NCBI GenBank assembly: GCA_031553045.1
Contig: JAVBLZ010000006.1
Coordinates: 434,001-498,000, forward strand
Length of the DNA stretch: 64,000 nt
Source of the DNA: CALXQW01 sp031553045
GTDB lineage: Bacteria; Verrucomicrobiota; Verrucomicrobiia; Opitutales; Intestinicryptomonadaceae
Direction: 5' to 3'
Each line of letters starts with the position of its first letter. The stretch's first letter is position 1. The translations under genes were made by a program, and so were the position numbers. The notes below the pieces were generated by a model. It was not told where the DNA came from. It did not search any database and saw only the letters and a program-made list of their open reading frames with translations. This document shows, piece after piece, positions 9,356-19,800 of the stretch.

Positions 9356-11191
9356 CTAAATTTTAATTTTTTCCAAAAGCTCATTCAAGCGCTTTGCCAT
9401 CTTGCGTGGGTTTTCATGCAGTCCTGCGGCAAGCAAAGCATTATCAAAAAGCTGGGCAAGCACAAGTTGAGCTAAGGCTTCATCTTGGTTGCGCAATGCG
9501 TTCAGATTCTTAATCAATTTAGCTTTAGCATTGATTTCAAAATTAACCTTAACATCAGGCAGCTTGTTTTCAGGGTTCATAAGCCGCATAATGTTGCGCA
9601 TTGCCGGATCTAAATCATCGGAATTAAGAACCGCCGCAGGAGTGTCTCCCAAACGCTTGCTGACGCAAACTTCATTAATTCTTTCAAGATTCAAAGAAGT
9701 CTTAATCCAATCGCAAAGTGCTTTTGATTCATCATCGCTAAGAGCTTCACCCGCCAGCTCTGGAGCTTCAGGCAAAGTCGCGTTTGCGCTATCAACCGAA
9801 ACAAATTTTTTGCCGTCAAATTCTCTCACGCTGTTTAACATTATAGAATCTATATGGTCGCAAAGATACAAAACTTCAACACCCCTGCTTTTGAAAGCTT
9901 CAACGTACGGTGCTTCTTCTATTGCCTCCCTGCTTGAGCCAATGGCGTAAAAAATATCTTTCTGAGACTCCGGCATTCTTGAAACATAGTCCGCCAAAGA
10001 GACCAGTTCATCTGTCTTGAAAGAGCTTGATTCAAAGCGCAAAAGCTTAATCAAATCCTCCTTAAATTCAAAATCTACAGTTGCGCCCTCTTTGATAAAT
10101 AGACCGAAATTTTTTAAGAATTTTGAAAATTTCTCAGAATCTTTTTTAGATAAATCCAAGAGATGTTTCAGGAATCTTTTTACGACAATCTTCCCGATTT
10201 TTTTGACAAGCGCCGTATCCTGCATGCTCTCTCTTGAGATATTTAAAGGAATATCGGCGCTGTCGATAACGCCTTTAAGGAAGCGCATCCAATCTGGAAG
10301 CAAATCTTTGGGGGCTGCGTCTATCAAAATTTTCTTGCTGTACAAAGATACGGAGGACTTCATTTTCCCGAAACCCAAGCGCTCCTGATTGATGCTTGGC
10401 ACATATAGCAACGCATTAAGAACAATGGGCACATCTGCGTTGAAATGCAGATAATCAAGCGGAGCTTCTACCGCATGATCATGAAATTTGAAGAATGCTT
10501 CATACTCCTCCGGTTTGACTTCAGATTTATTTTTGAGCCAAATTGCCTGCATTGTTTCAAGCTTTTCTTCCCCAAGATAAATTGGAAACTCAACAAAGTT
10601 GCTGTATTTATTGATAATGCCTTCAACCCTGAACTTCTGAGAAAATTCCGAAAATTCTTTTTTAAGATGTAAAGTTATCTTTGTGCCTCTTGCCTGACGT
10701 TCGGAAGGCTCGATAGTAAATTCGCTGTCGCCCGTGCAAGTCCATTTAAGAGCCTCTGAATTTGGGTCAAAAGAACGTGTTTCTACAACAACATTGTCGG
10801 CAACCATAAAGACGCTGTAAAAACCAACCCCAAACTGCCCTATCAATTCTTCATTCAGCTTTCCGCCTGAATCTTTAACCGCCTTCATGAACGCCTTTGA
10901 ACCCGAATGGGCGATAGTGCCCAAGTTTTCCAGAAGTTCATCTTTGGTCATACCTATGCCAAAGTCTTCCACGCAGATTTGGTTTTGCGCCTCATCAACG
11001 CTAACGTTAATTCTAAGTTCGGCATCTTTGCCAAAGACGTCTTCATTTTTTAAAAGCTTATAGCGCAGCTTTTCAGAAGCATCTGAGGCGTTTGAGAGCA
11101 GTTCTCTTAAGAATATTTCTTTGTCGGTATAAAGTGAATGCACGACAATGTCGAGCACCTGTTTTACTTCAGCTTTGAATTCGTATTTCAT
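9356..11191 (-). CDS. htpG: Molecular chaperone HtpG (Hsp90 family)
   Basis: Cytosolic ATP-dependent chaperone dimer, 611 aa, close to the bacterial norm. The GHKL ATPase domain shows FLRELLSNASDASEKLRY, VEDFGIGMTKDELLENLGTIA split over its motifs, and GQFGVGFYSVFMV. The middle domain has the conserved arginine block ISRESMQD, and the C-terminal dimerisation domain follows. The gene lies 52 bp downstream of dtd and 59 bp upstream of purN. No CIRCE or heat-shock promoter is recognisable. Confidence 0.97.
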   Translation of the reverse strand: MKYEFKAEVKQVLDIVVHSLYTDKEIFLRELLSNASDASEKLRYKLLKNEDVFGKDAELRINVSVDEAQNQICVEDFGIGMTKDELLENLGTIAHSGSKAFMKAVKDSGGKLNEELIGQFGVGFYSVFMVADNVVVETRSFDPNSEALKWTCTGDSEFTIEPSERQARGTKITLHLKKEFSEFSQKFRVEGIINKYSNFVEFPIYLGEEKLETMQAIWLKNKSEVKPEEYEAFFKFHDHAVEAPLDYLHFNADVPIVLNALLYVPSINQERLGFGKMKSSVSLYSKKILIDAAPKDLLPDWMRFLKGVIDSADIPLNISRESMQDTALVKKIGKIVVKRFLKHLLDLSKKDSEKFSKFLKNFGLFIKEGATVDFEFKEDLIKLLRFESSSFKTDELVSLADYVSRMPESQKDIFYAIGSSREAIEEAPYVEAFKSRGVEVLYLCDHIDSIMLNSVREFDGKKFVSVDSANATLPEAPELAGEALSDDESKALCDWIKTSLNLERINEVCVSKRLGDTPAAVLNSDDLDPAMRNIMRLMNPENKLPDVKVNFEINAKAKLIKNLNALRNQDEALAQLVLAQLFDNALLAAGLHENPRKMAKRLNELLEKIKI

Positions 11192-11243
11192 AATTAGTGT
11201 TAGTTTAACAAAATGTAATCGTAAAAATCAAGAGGCAGTTAAA

Positions 11244-11711
11244 TTAAATTTCTTTATTTTTTGTATCTATGATAATTGTTACCGGGCCGTCATTTATGAG
11301 AGAAACTTCCATCATTGCCCCAAAGACGCCTTTTGAAATGTCTTTACATAAAATTTCTGAAAGTTTGGATGAAAATTTCAAGTATAAATCTTTGGAAAAT
11401 TCCGCAGGCGCACTGCGGTTAAATGAAGGTCTCGAGCCCTTTTTTACATTTCCAAATAAAGTAAATTGACTTACCAAAAGTATGTCTTTTTTAAGTTCAG
11501 ATAAAGAAAGATTCATTTTTCCAAAATCGTCTTCAAAAATGCGTAAAGAACAAATTTTTGCCGCCAGCCAATCTATGTCTTCTTGTGTATCTGAAGCCTC
11601 TATCGCCAAAAGCACCAAAAGCCCTTCCTCAATTTGTCCGCTTATATAATTTGGATTTGCATCCGTAATTTTTACGGATGCCGACTTTACTCTTTGAATT
11701 ACAGCCCTCAT
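11244..11711 (-). CDS. dtd: D-aminoacyl-tRNA deacylase
   Basis: Hydrolyses D-aminoacyl-tRNAs and mischarged Gly-tRNA(Ala), a translation quality-control enzyme. The 155-aa protein starts MRAVIQRVKSASVKI and carries the two cross-subunit active-site motifs, LVSQFTLFGN (SQFTL) and the C-terminal NDGPVTIII (NxGPVT; here N-D-G-P-V-T). A longer frame from 11756 lacks family support, and the ATG at 11711 has a good ribosome-binding site (GAAGGAAAA). Confidence 0.95.
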   Translation of the reverse strand: MRAVIQRVKSASVKITDANPNYISGQIEEGLLVLLAIEASDTQEDIDWLAAKICSLRIFEDDFGKMNLSLSELKKDILLVSQFTLFGNVKKGSRPSFNRSAPAEFSKDLYLKFSSKLSEILCKDISKGVFGAMMEVSLINDGPVTIIIDTKNKEI

Positions 11712-11774
11712 TTTTCCTTCAAGATAATACAGCACTTGCAGATATAACCATTGCACTCACAAAACGTATCCATA

Positions 11775-12692
11775 CTATATCAAGCCAACTTCCACTGAAA
11801 ATGTTTGAGATTGCCCCGCCTCAACCCAAGAGACTTGCTTTAAATTTGCCGCAGAACCAGCCGGCGCAATCCAAGGTTCAACACAGAAGAATTTGCTGTC
11901 ATCTTTTTCAGTCCAAGTAACAACACTTGTCCATTCCGAAGGTTTGGGAGACGTGCCGATTCTTATGAATATGTTTTCTTCCCCATTTTTTAGACCAAAA
12001 GAGATTTTGTTAGACTTAAGTTTGCAATGTATTCTGTTGATAATTTCAGATTCCGCAAAATCCGGATTAGAAATTATGTCGGCGGGTATAAGCTCCATAG
12101 TTGGGGAAATTTTAAATTGTTTTTTAGATTCCAAATTCAAAACATAATCTTTGCGTACTGTACCGTCTTTCCACGGCAAATTGAAGTAGAAATGATGCCC
12201 GGCGCCCCACGGAATTTTTACTGAATCTTTATTATTTAAAGTCATATCGCAAATCATAGAAAGCTCTGAAAATTTGTAAGAGACTAAAAATTCGCAATCA
12301 TAAGGATAGGCGTTTTTAAAATCTTGCGTTTGAATTAAGCGTGCGGAAAAGCCAGTGGAATCAATATTTAGCAGCTCAAACTCCCCGTCTCTGGCGTAAC
12401 CATGTTTTTGCAATTTGCGCAAAACACCATCCGGAGATTTCCACATCTCTTTTTGACCTCCATAAAAATTTGTGCCTGCAAATGGAAATAAAATCGGGTT
12501 ACCGCCCCTAACCTCTCCAAAAGAGACATCCTGTGGCGTAGCGCTTGGCCAATAAATCACATTCCTAGATTCGCCCGCCAAATTTAAAGACCATTTCATG
12601 AGGCGTGCGCCCTTTTTGACATCTACCAAATATGTGGAAGCACCTGTCTTCCATTCAAAAATTTTTGCGCCTTCAAAGTCTATTTGATTCAT
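11775..12692 (-). CDS. Aldose 1-epimerase family protein (hexose-6-phosphate mutarotase-like)
   Basis: Members interconvert alpha and beta anomers of aldoses or hexose-6-phosphates. The 305-aa protein has the family landmarks: GGNPILFPFAG, KHGYARDGEFELL (catalytic His region), WGAGHHFYFNLPW (second catalytic His), and FCVEPWIAPAGSAAN with the catalytic Glu. The GGNPILFPFAG and CVEPW patterns resemble the YeaD/Hexose-6-P epimerase branch more than GalM. The frame can be read from 12824, but that start would overlap mntP; the ATG at 12692 places the first conserved block normally. It is probably the first gene of the dtd-htpG-purN series. Confidence 0.85.
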   Translation of the reverse strand: MNQIDFEGAKIFEWKTGASTYLVDVKKGARLMKWSLNLAGESRNVIYWPSATPQDVSFGEVRGGNPILFPFAGTNFYGGQKEMWKSPDGVLRKLQKHGYARDGEFELLNIDSTGFSARLIQTQDFKNAYPYDCEFLVSYKFSELSMICDMTLNNKDSVKIPWGAGHHFYFNLPWKDGTVRKDYVLNLESKKQFKISPTMELIPADIISNPDFAESEIINRIHCKLKSNKISFGLKNGEENIFIRIGTSPKPSEWTSVVTWTEKDDSKFFCVEPWIAPAGSAANLKQVSWVEAGQSQTFSVEVGLI

Positions 12693-12780
12693 AAACTTTA
12701 CAATGCTATTTGTTAAATTTTTGGCAATAATTTTAAATAAATTCTTGTAATTGCTATGATTAAATTGAATATAAATTTTT

Positions 12781-13353
12781 ATGACAATTATTGAAGCGTT
12801 TTTTTTGGGACTTGCGCTTGCCATGGATAGTTTTGCCGTAGCGCTCTGTTTTGCTTCATCCAGACCTCTTACGGCAAAAAATTCTTTTTCTATAGCATTT
12901 ACTTTTGGTACGTTTCAGGCGCTCATGCCTATTTTGGGGTTTTATTTAAGCTCTTTTGCGTTTGAGTATATTAAAGACTTCGACCATTGGATAGCCTTTT
13001 TAATTCTATTTTTTCTGGGTTTAAAGATGATTAAAAATTCGTTAACTTCTGACGAAACCTGCCCAGCCGTCAACCGATATTCAGACCCTTCAAATATTTT
13101 AATTTTACTTTCATTGGGGCTTGCCACAAGCATAGACGCCCTAGCGGTGGGCGTCAGCATTGCCTGCCTTGAAGATTCAATTTATTTGCCAGCTATCACA
13201 ATAGGCGTAACCACATTTGCATTGTCGCTTGTAGCGTGCCTCATGGGCGCAAAAATTGAGAAGTTTTTTAAGGGCAAGGCAGAATTTTTTGGCGGTATAA
13301 TTTTAATCGCCATAGCCTGCAAAATTCTGCTTGAAGGCCTTGAAATTATTTGA
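12781..13353 (+). CDS. mntP: Manganese efflux pump MntP
   Basis: Exports Mn(II) when cytoplasmic manganese is high. The 190-aa protein has six predicted helices arranged as two DUF204 repeats; the repeated metal-binding motifs are ALAMDSFAVAL and LATSIDALAVGVSIA, with their conserved Asp residues. The 88 bp upstream shows no convincing yybP-ykoY riboswitch. The 3' end overlaps the convergent acyltransferase gene by 8 bp. A manganese-dependent pyrophosphatase lies close by at 15150-16811. Confidence 0.93.
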   Translation: MTIIEAFFLGLALAMDSFAVALCFASSRPLTAKNSFSIAFTFGTFQALMPILGFYLSSFAFEYIKDFDHWIAFLILFFLGLKMIKNSLTSDETCPAVNRYSDPSNILILLSLGLATSIDALAVGVSIACLEDSIYLPAITIGVTTFALSLVACLMGAKIEKFFKGKAEFFGGIILIAIACKILLEGLEII

Positions 13354-15130
13354 TGAGGCCAAGCGCCGTATCTGCAATTTTTTCAGGCGTATTATCAGAA
13401 TCGTCTATGTTGATATGAAGTTTTGGCGCATCATACAACATCGCATATTCCTCAATATTTTTTGTGTTTGAGATTGAAACTGTTGGCACCCCCAAAGCGT
13501 TTGCCAAATGCGTAACATTGGCATTCACACTGATTATCAAAGCTGCACCCAAAAGCGTCTTTACCAAGTCGGATTCCGAAAATTTTGTGTATATTTCAAA
13601 ATTAAAAATTTGAAATTCCAAATCTGAATTTCTTGCCCGCATAACCTTTAAAACTTCTTCACATTTTGAGGCGTCAAAAAACTTTTCATCGGCACAGTTT
13701 CCGCAAAAAAACATCACTTTATTTGTAGGTGAAACTTTGAATGGCGTAATTGCGCTTAAATCCAAATCACCTTTAAGGGCGTGCGAACGCATAAGCGCCT
13801 CATACAAATTTGTATAATGACCAGTAGCATTTTTTGCCACAAATTTTGTTGTAAAAAGAGCCTTTGAACCTATGCCAAAACGCCTTAAAGCGTCTATACT
13901 AAATGCTTCTTTGTCATGTTGTGAATCTTGAGTGAATATAAGATGAAAGTCTTGAAAACTGCGGTTAAGCTTTAAGATTTCCGACTGTCTTTCAGATTTT
14001 TTCTCAATAGCGGGCAATGCAATCACCTTATCGGCAATATTTAAAATTTTCATGTATTCAGCAACAGAACTCTCGCAAAGCAGCGTTACAAAAGCGTCCG
14101 GACGAGACACCCGCAGCGTGCGTATCAAAGGTAAGAGCAAGATACATTTGTAAAGCTCATCGGGCATTGTTATTATTCCACGGAATTTGCGTGGCATCTG
14201 AGAATAGCCCTTTGCCTGACAAAATTTATCAATGAGACTATGCTTTTGCGGCAAGGAAAAGAGCCTGCCCGGATATTGCGTACCCGCCCAGCGCTTGTGC
14301 GCCCAAAGCCAGTCTTTGCAAGTGTCGGGATTGCTTTTAATCAAATTTTCAAGCCATAAATTTGTTGCCAAAGTAATATCATCAGCTTCAGTAAATTCGA
14401 GCTTTTCGCCGATAATTTCCGCCTGCCAAAAAGACTTTCTTTTGGCGTAAAACGCATAGCAATCCGCCTTGAATTTTTCCACCATTACGCCTGGCAATTC
14501 CGTAGAAGTACATGGCATATCGAAAAACATCGTAAGAATCTCACTGCTCCTGGTATTTTGGTCAAACATTATCGCCACGGCAGATTTGTTGCGCAAATAA
14601 TTGAACGCCTGATGCAGACCCTCTTTGCGGGAAAGTAACTCTATATTATATTTTTCACGCGTTTTACGCACCCAATTTTCAAGACCTCTGCTGCCGAAAG
14701 GCCTGTAAAAAACACCGCATCTTGGGGTAACACCGTCATGCAAAAGCGGAAACATAACCACAGATTCCATCAAGCAAAAATGCGCTCCCGCCAATACTGT
14801 GGGCTTTGGATTATCAAAAAAATTCTTAAGATAACCCAAAGATTTGTCGGAAATTTTAATTGTTTTGCGTATGCGTTTTTTTGAAAAATATGCGCTTGCT
14901 AAAACAAAAAGCCCAAGCTCTATCATTCTTGCCAAAGATTTCTGCGCTGTTGCCTTGACCTCAGGGTATGGCATATTTTCAAAACAATGATGAATATTGC
15001 TAAACAAAACTCTTTTGCGTTTATTTGGCACATTTACCATCACAAATGCGACACTCAGGCAAAAAAACCTGAGCAACCCCGTTGGTATAATGGCAAAAAA
15101 CCTGCCTAAAATTGGAAGCAATATCTGCAT
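13346..15130 (-). CDS. Fusion of LpxL-type lipid A acyltransferase and GT9 (heptosyltransferase)-like domain
   Basis: A 594-aa protein with two domains. Residues 1 to about 290 form a lysophospholipid acyltransferase domain of the LpxL/HtrB type: an N-terminal membrane helix, AGAHFCLMES (the HX4E catalytic motif), GVFYRPFGS, and the late WLWAHKRW block. These enzymes add secondary acyl chains to Kdo-lipid IVA at the inner membrane. Residues about 310-594 resemble ADP-heptose:LPS heptosyltransferases (GT9), with PLIRTLR near the start and LANALGVPTVSISN near the end. The normally conserved GD of the N-lobe and NDTGP of the C-lobe are replaced (PDELYKC and NANVTH), so the GT domain may be inactive or repurposed. 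No break between the domains is seen; it overlaps mntP by 8 bp at the 3' end. Confidence 0.82.
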   Translation of the reverse strand: MQILLPILGRFFAIIPTGLLRFFCLSVAFVMVNVPNKRKRVLFSNIHHCFENMPYPEVKATAQKSLARMIELGLFVLASAYFSKKRIRKTIKISDKSLGYLKNFFDNPKPTVLAGAHFCLMESVVMFPLLHDGVTPRCGVFYRPFGSRGLENWVRKTREKYNIELLSRKEGLHQAFNYLRNKSAVAIMFDQNTRSSEILTMFFDMPCTSTELPGVMVEKFKADCYAFYAKRKSFWQAEIIGEKLEFTEADDITLATNLWLENLIKSNPDTCKDWLWAHKRWAGTQYPGRLFSLPQKHSLIDKFCQAKGYSQMPRKFRGIITMPDELYKCILLLPLIRTLRVSRPDAFVTLLCESSVAEYMKILNIADKVIALPAIEKKSERQSEILKLNRSFQDFHLIFTQDSQHDKEAFSIDALRRFGIGSKALFTTKFVAKNATGHYTNLYEALMRSHALKGDLDLSAITPFKVSPTNKVMFFCGNCADEKFFDASKCEEVLKVMRARNSDLEFQIFNFEIYTKFSESDLVKTLLGAALIISVNANVTHLANALGVPTVSISNTKNIEEYAMLYDAPKLHINIDDSDNTPEKIADTALGLIK

Positions 15131-15149
15131 GAAAGCTTAATTATCCGAT

Positions 15150-16811
15150 TTAAGAAAAATCTTTCAGCAAGCCGGAAAGATACGGCACAAGTTGTTTTTT
15201 ACGGCTGACAATCCCAGGCAACTCATAAAAATTTCTGTCGGAATCTTTGTTGTAGGTGATTTTTGAAATAAACTCCTCATTGCCGCAAATTATCAAAAGA
15301 GAGTCTTGCGAAACCACGTTTGTTACCAGCAAGGCGGAGAAGATAAAGTTTTTTGAAGCTCTATAACTTTCCAACGCAGCAGAGACTTCTGAAAGTTTTG
15401 AGTAAATGTTGTTAAAGCCCAATTCCTCAATTTGCGATATTGAATAAGCGTATGAAGAATCTTCATAATGTTTGCAGTCGGAAAGTATTGTCTTTTCCGC
15501 AGACTGAGAGAGCAATACGGAATTTGAACTGAAAAAATACTCCGCCAAAGAATCCGGACTCTCGCCATAAATTTTTGAAAGCCGAGAGATTTCCTCCGCA
15601 TCTTCAAGCGTTGAAGTTGGGCTTTTAAGATTGAGAGTATCGCAAATTATGCCGCCCAGCAAAATGCCCGATATCTGCTTATCCGGAACAATGTTTGCTT
15701 TGGCAAAAAACTGGCTTATTATTGTGCAAGTTGACCCCACAGGCTTGTTCATAAACAAAATAGGATTGCTGGTGATTGTTGCACCTACCCTGTGGTGGTC
15801 TATAATTTCAAGAATTTCCGCCTCCTCAGCGCCGACTACCGCCTGAGAAAGTTCATTATGATCAACCAAAACAAGCTTGGGCTTTGGGATATCCAACAAA
15901 TCTGTATTTGTAAACAAACCTTCCACCTTGCCTTTTTCGTCGCAGACAAAAATCAATTTTCCATAAAAGTCTCTAATCCGAGATGAAATTCTGGAAAGCA
16001 GATAATCTTTTTTGACAATAGCAAAATCTTTGCGCACAAGCGGCAAAGCCCTTGTTGCCATACGTACAAGCAAAGACGCCGTTGCGGAATCATGCGGGCA
16101 GGATATTATGCTTACGCCGTTTGCCTTAGCCATTTCCATCACGGAAGAATCAATCTTGTAGCCACCCGTAACAATTATGCCCCTTACCTTCATTTGTATG
16201 GCTTTGATTTGTATATCAAACCTGTCGCCAACGACTATCAAGTTTTGTTCCGGCCTGAGCTTTTCTTTTTCTATAAACGACCCGAACGAATTGACCTCCA
16301 TAGCGCCCACACGCACAAACATATCTTCCATTTCATCCAATCTGAAAGCCAAATGAACTTCTGCGTTAAGAGTGTTTATCACATCCTGCAATGTCGCCCT
16401 AACTTGACGCACCTGACGCACCTCGCTTGGTCTGGGTATAAAAAATTCGCCCAAATCAAAAACTGAAAGTTCACCCAAAAGTTTTCCGTCGGAATCAAGC
16501 ATTGGTATGGCGCGCAGGTCATACCTGTCTATGATATCCATTGCAGCATAGCAAGATACGTCTTTTTTGACGCTCAAAAAATCTGTCTTCATTACATTTT
16601 GGGCACGCAAGCGCACATCGCCCACATACTCCGGCAAAGATGCGCCGAACTTTTCAAGAACCTTATCTATCCTAGCGTTTGAATTTCCACACCTAGCCGC
16701 CACGTAATTGTCTTGACCTATAGCCTTCTTGAAAGCCGCATAACCCATCGCCGAACATATTGAGTCGGCATCAGGGTTCTTGTGCCCTAAAATGTAAACC
16801 TTACTTTTCAT
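15150..16811 (-). CDS. Manganese-dependent inorganic pyrophosphatase with CBS-DRTGG-CBS regulatory insert
   Basis: Family II pyrophosphatase (DHH superfamily) hydrolysing PPi to phosphate. At 553 aa it is much longer than the basic 310-aa form, because a regulatory insert separates the first catalytic motif (GHKNPDADS, residues 9-17) from the DHN (VLVDHNELS) and DHH (IDHHRVG) motifs. The insert holds a CBS repeat (MKTDFLSVKKDVS), a DRTGG-type segment (GDRFDIQIKAI and GIIVTGG) and a second CBS repeat; in relatives these bind adenine nucleotides or diadenosine polyphosphates and tune activity. The start has a good RBS (AAAGGAC). It is separated from the LpxL-GT9 fusion by 19 bp and likely cotranscribed with it. 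Confidence 0.93.
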   Translation of the reverse strand: MKSKVYILGHKNPDADSICSAMGYAAFKKAIGQDNYVAARCGNSNARIDKVLEKFGASLPEYVGDVRLRAQNVMKTDFLSVKKDVSCYAAMDIIDRYDLRAIPMLDSDGKLLGELSVFDLGEFFIPRPSEVRQVRQVRATLQDVINTLNAEVHLAFRLDEMEDMFVRVGAMEVNSFGSFIEKEKLRPEQNLIVVGDRFDIQIKAIQMKVRGIIVTGGYKIDSSVMEMAKANGVSIISCPHDSATASLLVRMATRALPLVRKDFAIVKKDYLLSRISSRIRDFYGKLIFVCDEKGKVEGLFTNTDLLDIPKPKLVLVDHNELSQAVVGAEEAEILEIIDHHRVGATITSNPILFMNKPVGSTCTIISQFFAKANIVPDKQISGILLGGIICDTLNLKSPTSTLEDAEEISRLSKIYGESPDSLAEYFFSSNSVLLSQSAEKTILSDCKHYEDSSYAYSISQIEELGFNNIYSKLSEVSAALESYRASKNFIFSALLVTNVVSQDSLLIICGNEEFISKITYNKDSDRNFYELPGIVSRKKQLVPYLSGLLKDFS

Positions 16812-16895
16812 TGTCCTTTATCTAAACGCATCTTAATAAAAATTTCAAACATTTTTCTTTTAATCAACATCAGAATTAATATTCTGAATGACATT

Positions 16896-19800
16896 ATGAG
16901 GAATAAAATAACGTTTAAATGCTTCCCAATATTTTCAACAATTTTCTTTGCTATAAACACAGTCATAGCCGACGATTTTTATAAGTACACAAATTATGAC
17001 CCAGATTTGCCTGAAAATAAACCTATTGTGGATGATTTCATATCCCCAAGCGGCTTTGCTCGTCCTCAAGCTTGGTGGCATTGGCTCAACGGCAACGTCA
17101 GTAAAGAAGGCATACAAAAGGACATTAAAGCCGCCGCAGACAACGGTCTTGGGCTGCTCAGAATTTTTCATATAAACAGCCCTATAAACGGGAAGGTAAA
17201 ATTCAACAGCCCGGAATGGTTTGAGCATTTTAAATACGCCACAGAAACCTGTAAGGAAAACGGTCTGGAAATTGGCATACACAACTGCGACGGCTGGTCT
17301 GAAGCGGGCGGGCCGTGGATTACTCCGGAGCAATCCATGAAGGAACTTGTTTGGACAAACACTTTTGCACAAGGCAACGGCGCTGAACAAACAATAACTC
17401 TTGATAAACCTAAAGCCAACAGCCAATACCCCGATTATTGCGTGGATATTGCGGTTGTAGCGTATCCCACAAAACGCCCCAAAGACCTTGCAATGCACTC
17501 TGAGGGCGCAATCAAGAGGGTTTTTTCCGCAACGCCCTACACAAAATTCAAAGAGTCCGATTTAAAGCTCCTCTTTGATGGCAAGCGCAACGCCTTTGTA
17601 ACATTTGAGCACGAACCCAAAAAGCTAAACCAATACACGGGGTTTGCGGTAGAATTTGAGAAGCCTTTTGAAGCAGAGGGTGTATTTACAGAATTTAACT
17701 GGCACTATGAATTGCCTGTGAATGTATTTTTAGAAGCCTCAAACGACGGCGAAAATTGGAAAAAAATTTGCGAGCTACAATTCAAACAAGCCGATGTAAA
17801 AGCAAGCTTCCCCAAACATAAGGCAAAATTTTGGAGGCTTGTACGCTATATGAGCAAATACCCCAGCGAACGTGTCAACAGAGGCATTGTAAAAGAACAT
17901 CAAATGCCCGTGAGCGAGTTTGAATTGTTAACCGCCGGCGAACTTTCCAAATCTGCAAGTGCAGTGCAAAACTTGGCGGCAAAATCAGGCATGGATGGTG
18001 CAAGCGGTAGCGCTGTCGAAACAGATTACAGTATAGATAAGCGTCTGATAATAAATTTTGATGATGTAAAAATTTTGTCGGACAAAATGTCGGAGGACGG
18101 CAAACTGACTTGGCTTGTGCCTGAAGGCAAATGGACAATTATGAGAATTGCCTACCGTACCACTGCAAAAGTCGTCCACCCCGCTTCCGCCGAAGGCAGG
18201 GGGTTGGAGGTTGACAAGTTTGAACCAAAATTTGTCGAACATCATTTTAATTCTTACGACAAAAAAATGATTGACGCCGTGGGCAACATGGCGGGAAAAG
18301 CTTTCACCGTCATAGAGACAGATTCTTGGGAAGCAGGACACCAAAATTGGACACAAAATTTTGAAACCTACTTTAAAGACATAAATGGTTACGATATTTT
18401 GCCTTGGATGCCCGTCTTTGCGGGCGAATGCATCACGGATGTTAAAACTACGGAAAATTTCTTGAGAGATTTACGCAACACTTTTTCAAGTTTGATTGAA
18501 AAAAACTTCTACGGCAAAATGGCTGAAATGGCGCACGCAAGCGGTCTTAAATATGAGACCGAGGGTGCTGGCGGTGTCTATCTGCGCAATAATATGGGCT
18601 CGTTCCGTCAGGCAGATTTACCCATGACAGAAGTCTGGCAAGACCCCAGAGAAAAGGGTGTTGTCGCAGATATGCGAAAGATGAAAATCACCGAAGTTTT
18701 CAGTACCGCAAATTTCTACGGGAAAAAATATGTAACCTGTGAAGCGTTAACAAGCCGCAAAGGCAACTGGGCGGAAACTCCGTGGATTATGAAAGGCACT
18801 TTGGACACACTGCTTATGGCGGGCACAAACGTTGCCGTATTCCACTCTTTCACACATCAGCCGGACGAAACCTACCCAGGCTGGCAGATGGATCCTTGGG
18901 GAATATCTCAAAACAGAAAGAGTGTCTGGTGGACTCTTGCAAAAGATTGGTTCACATACATAGGCAGGCTGCAATATATGCTTCAACAGGGCAAGTATCA
19001 CGCAGAAATTCTCTATTTTTATAGCGACACCACACCCAGTGAATCGGCTACACTCAATCTCAAAAATAATGCGTACGGATATGACGTAATAGACGGAGAC
19101 GGCGTCAGAAACTTCTTGAAGATTGAAGACGGAAAGCTGGTTAGCCCAGGAAAAATGCGCTACAAACTCATGATAATATCTGAAAAAACGGTGCTTACCC
19201 TTGAGTCTTTACGTACAATATATAACTTGCTTATGAACGGCGCAACAATTTCTGCGCTTTCAAAACCCGCCTTCGCCCCCTCTTTGCGAGGCGGAGAAGT
19301 TGCACAAAAGGAATGGCAAAAACTCGCCGACGAGATTTTTGCCGACGGCTCTAGAAGCATCAGAAACATAGGCAAAGGAAAACTGCTCTTAGGTTATCAA
19401 CCCGATGAAGCTGTAGAAATTGTGAATATAAAGCCCGAATTTATTTGCGATATTGGCGATTCAGATTACTCAAAAATCTGCTTCATGCACAGAGAATTTG
19501 CCGACGGTACACAATGGTTTTGGGTCGCAAATACTGACGCCCAAAATAGCAAGTCTGGCACTATGAGTTTCGGGGTATCTGATAAAGACGTATCAATATG
19601 GCATCCAGAAACAGGCAGAATAGAAAAAGCCTACTGCTATAAAGATGACGGCACTTATACAACCCTGCCCCTAAATCTGAAAAAGCTTGAGGGCGTATTT
19701 GTGGTTTTTGAGGGGAAGAAAAATAAAAATGTCGCAGAAAAAATCTCCCTTAATTCAAAGGAAATTTTCCCTAACATTAAAAAGAATGAGGAGCTTGATA

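Noticed and set aside
9489..10388. Two plus-strand frames (153 and 123 codons) antisense to htpG
   Set aside because: htpG is certain from motifs; the antisense frames have biased composition from its codon usage.
12693..12780. Possible yybP-ykoY manganese riboswitch before mntP
   Set aside because: The gap is only 88 bp and shows none of the conserved aptamer loops.
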